Shown here piece after piece: positions 5,470-5,585 of a DNA stretch of 5,585 nt (position 1 is the stretch's first letter; every line of letters begins with the position of its first letter). The notes below the pieces were generated by a model. That model searched no databases. It had not been told where the DNA came from and saw only the letters and a program-made list of their open reading frames with translations. Source of the DNA: Rubrobacteraceae bacterium (GTDB lineage Bacteria > Actinomycetota > Rubrobacteria > Rubrobacterales > Rubrobacteraceae); NCBI GenBank assembly GCA_013698525.1, contig JACCSM010000618.1, forward strand, positions 1 through 5,585, in the 5' to 3' direction. The translations under genes and the position numbers were made by a program.

Positions 5470-5585
5470 TCAAGCGACCTTCCGGGGAACGGACAGATGC
5501 TCGTAATGAGGACAATCGAAAACTCGGCTTACCCTCTCGGCAAGCTCGTAGGCTCCGAGCAACCCCTCTGGCTCGACGACCTTGC
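5470..5585 (-). CDS. possible C-terminal end of an unidentified gene entering from the right edge (partial)
   Basis: A minus-strand frame is open from the window edge to a TGA at 5470-5472 and encodes 37 residues, including GLLGAYELAERVSRVFDC followed by PHYEHLSVPRKVA. The composition looks protein-like, with a probable amphipathic helix, but no family was recognised. The last codons end in T unusually often for this GC-rich window, which weakens the case. A competing plus-strand frame occupies the same bases in codon register (start at 5497 or 5506), and at most one of the two is likely to be real. If this one is real, it lies upstream of the dehydrogenase gene in the same direction with a gap of about 177 bases. 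Confidence 0.32.
   Translation of the reverse strand, partial: KVVEPEGLLGAYELAERVSRVFDCPHYEHLSVPRKVA
5497..5585 (+). CDS. possible N-terminal start of an unidentified gene leaving at the right edge (partial)
   Basis: From ATG 5497 (or the second ATG at 5506) a plus-strand frame runs open to the window edge and encodes about 29 residues, including MRTIENSAYPLGKLVG and SEQPLWLDDL. No strong Shine-Dalgarno sequence is present; GGGGAACGGAC lies just upstream. No family could be named with confidence. If real, it would be divergent from the dehydrogenase gene, and 5293-5496 would be a shared promoter region. It excludes the overlapping minus-strand candidate. Confidence 0.3.
   Translation, partial: MLVMRTIENSAYPLGKLVGSEQPLWLDDL

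Noticed and set aside
4997..5506. Plus-strand frame of 169 residues spanning the dehydrogenase N terminus and upstream region
   Set aside because: Antisense to the signal peptide and first propeller strands, Ser/Pro-rich, no family motif.

Overview
The window is GC-rich and its genes are densely packed. Codon use, the lengths of the proteins and the gene families (a DUF4126-type membrane protein, and a secreted sugar dehydrogenase carrying PKD and HH/HP-type Ig-like domains) suggest an actinomycete, possibly a Rubrobacter relative. That placement is inference. No rRNA, tRNA, mobile element or CRISPR array was seen.

Layout, left to right. Positions 11-1293 hold a two-gene plus-strand unit: a small DUF4126-like membrane protein, then 8 bases later a class I SAM-dependent methyltransferase. 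This unit converges, with only 6 bases between stop codons, on a minus-strand pair that reads leftward. The pair is a low-molecular-weight protein-tyrosine-phosphatase-like enzyme (2153-2632) followed by a fructosamine/ribulosamine kinase (1300-2160), and the two overlap by 8 bases. Kinase and phosphatase together look like a compact protein-deglycation (Amadori product repair) operon.

The spacer at 2633-2811 holds a convincing minus-strand terminator for the next gene and a possible leaderless promoter for the phosphatase-kinase pair. From 5292 down to 2812 runs a large secreted modular protein: signal peptide, PQQ-dependent glucose/sorbosone dehydrogenase propeller, PKD domain, two further beta-rich modules, and a short C-terminal calcium-binding RTX repeat block. 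Its start is GTG with a strong ribosome binding site.

The right edge (5293-5585) is the upstream region of that gene plus one end of another gene. Open frames exist on both strands there and the sequence does not settle which is real.

Taken together, the minus strand carries extracytoplasmic sugar oxidation next to intracellular repair of sugar-damaged amines. A functional link between the two is plausible but speculative, because a terminator separates them. I do not see a clear new defence or mobile system here. The features most worth a second look are the coupled deglycation pair and the dehydrogenase-RTX architecture.
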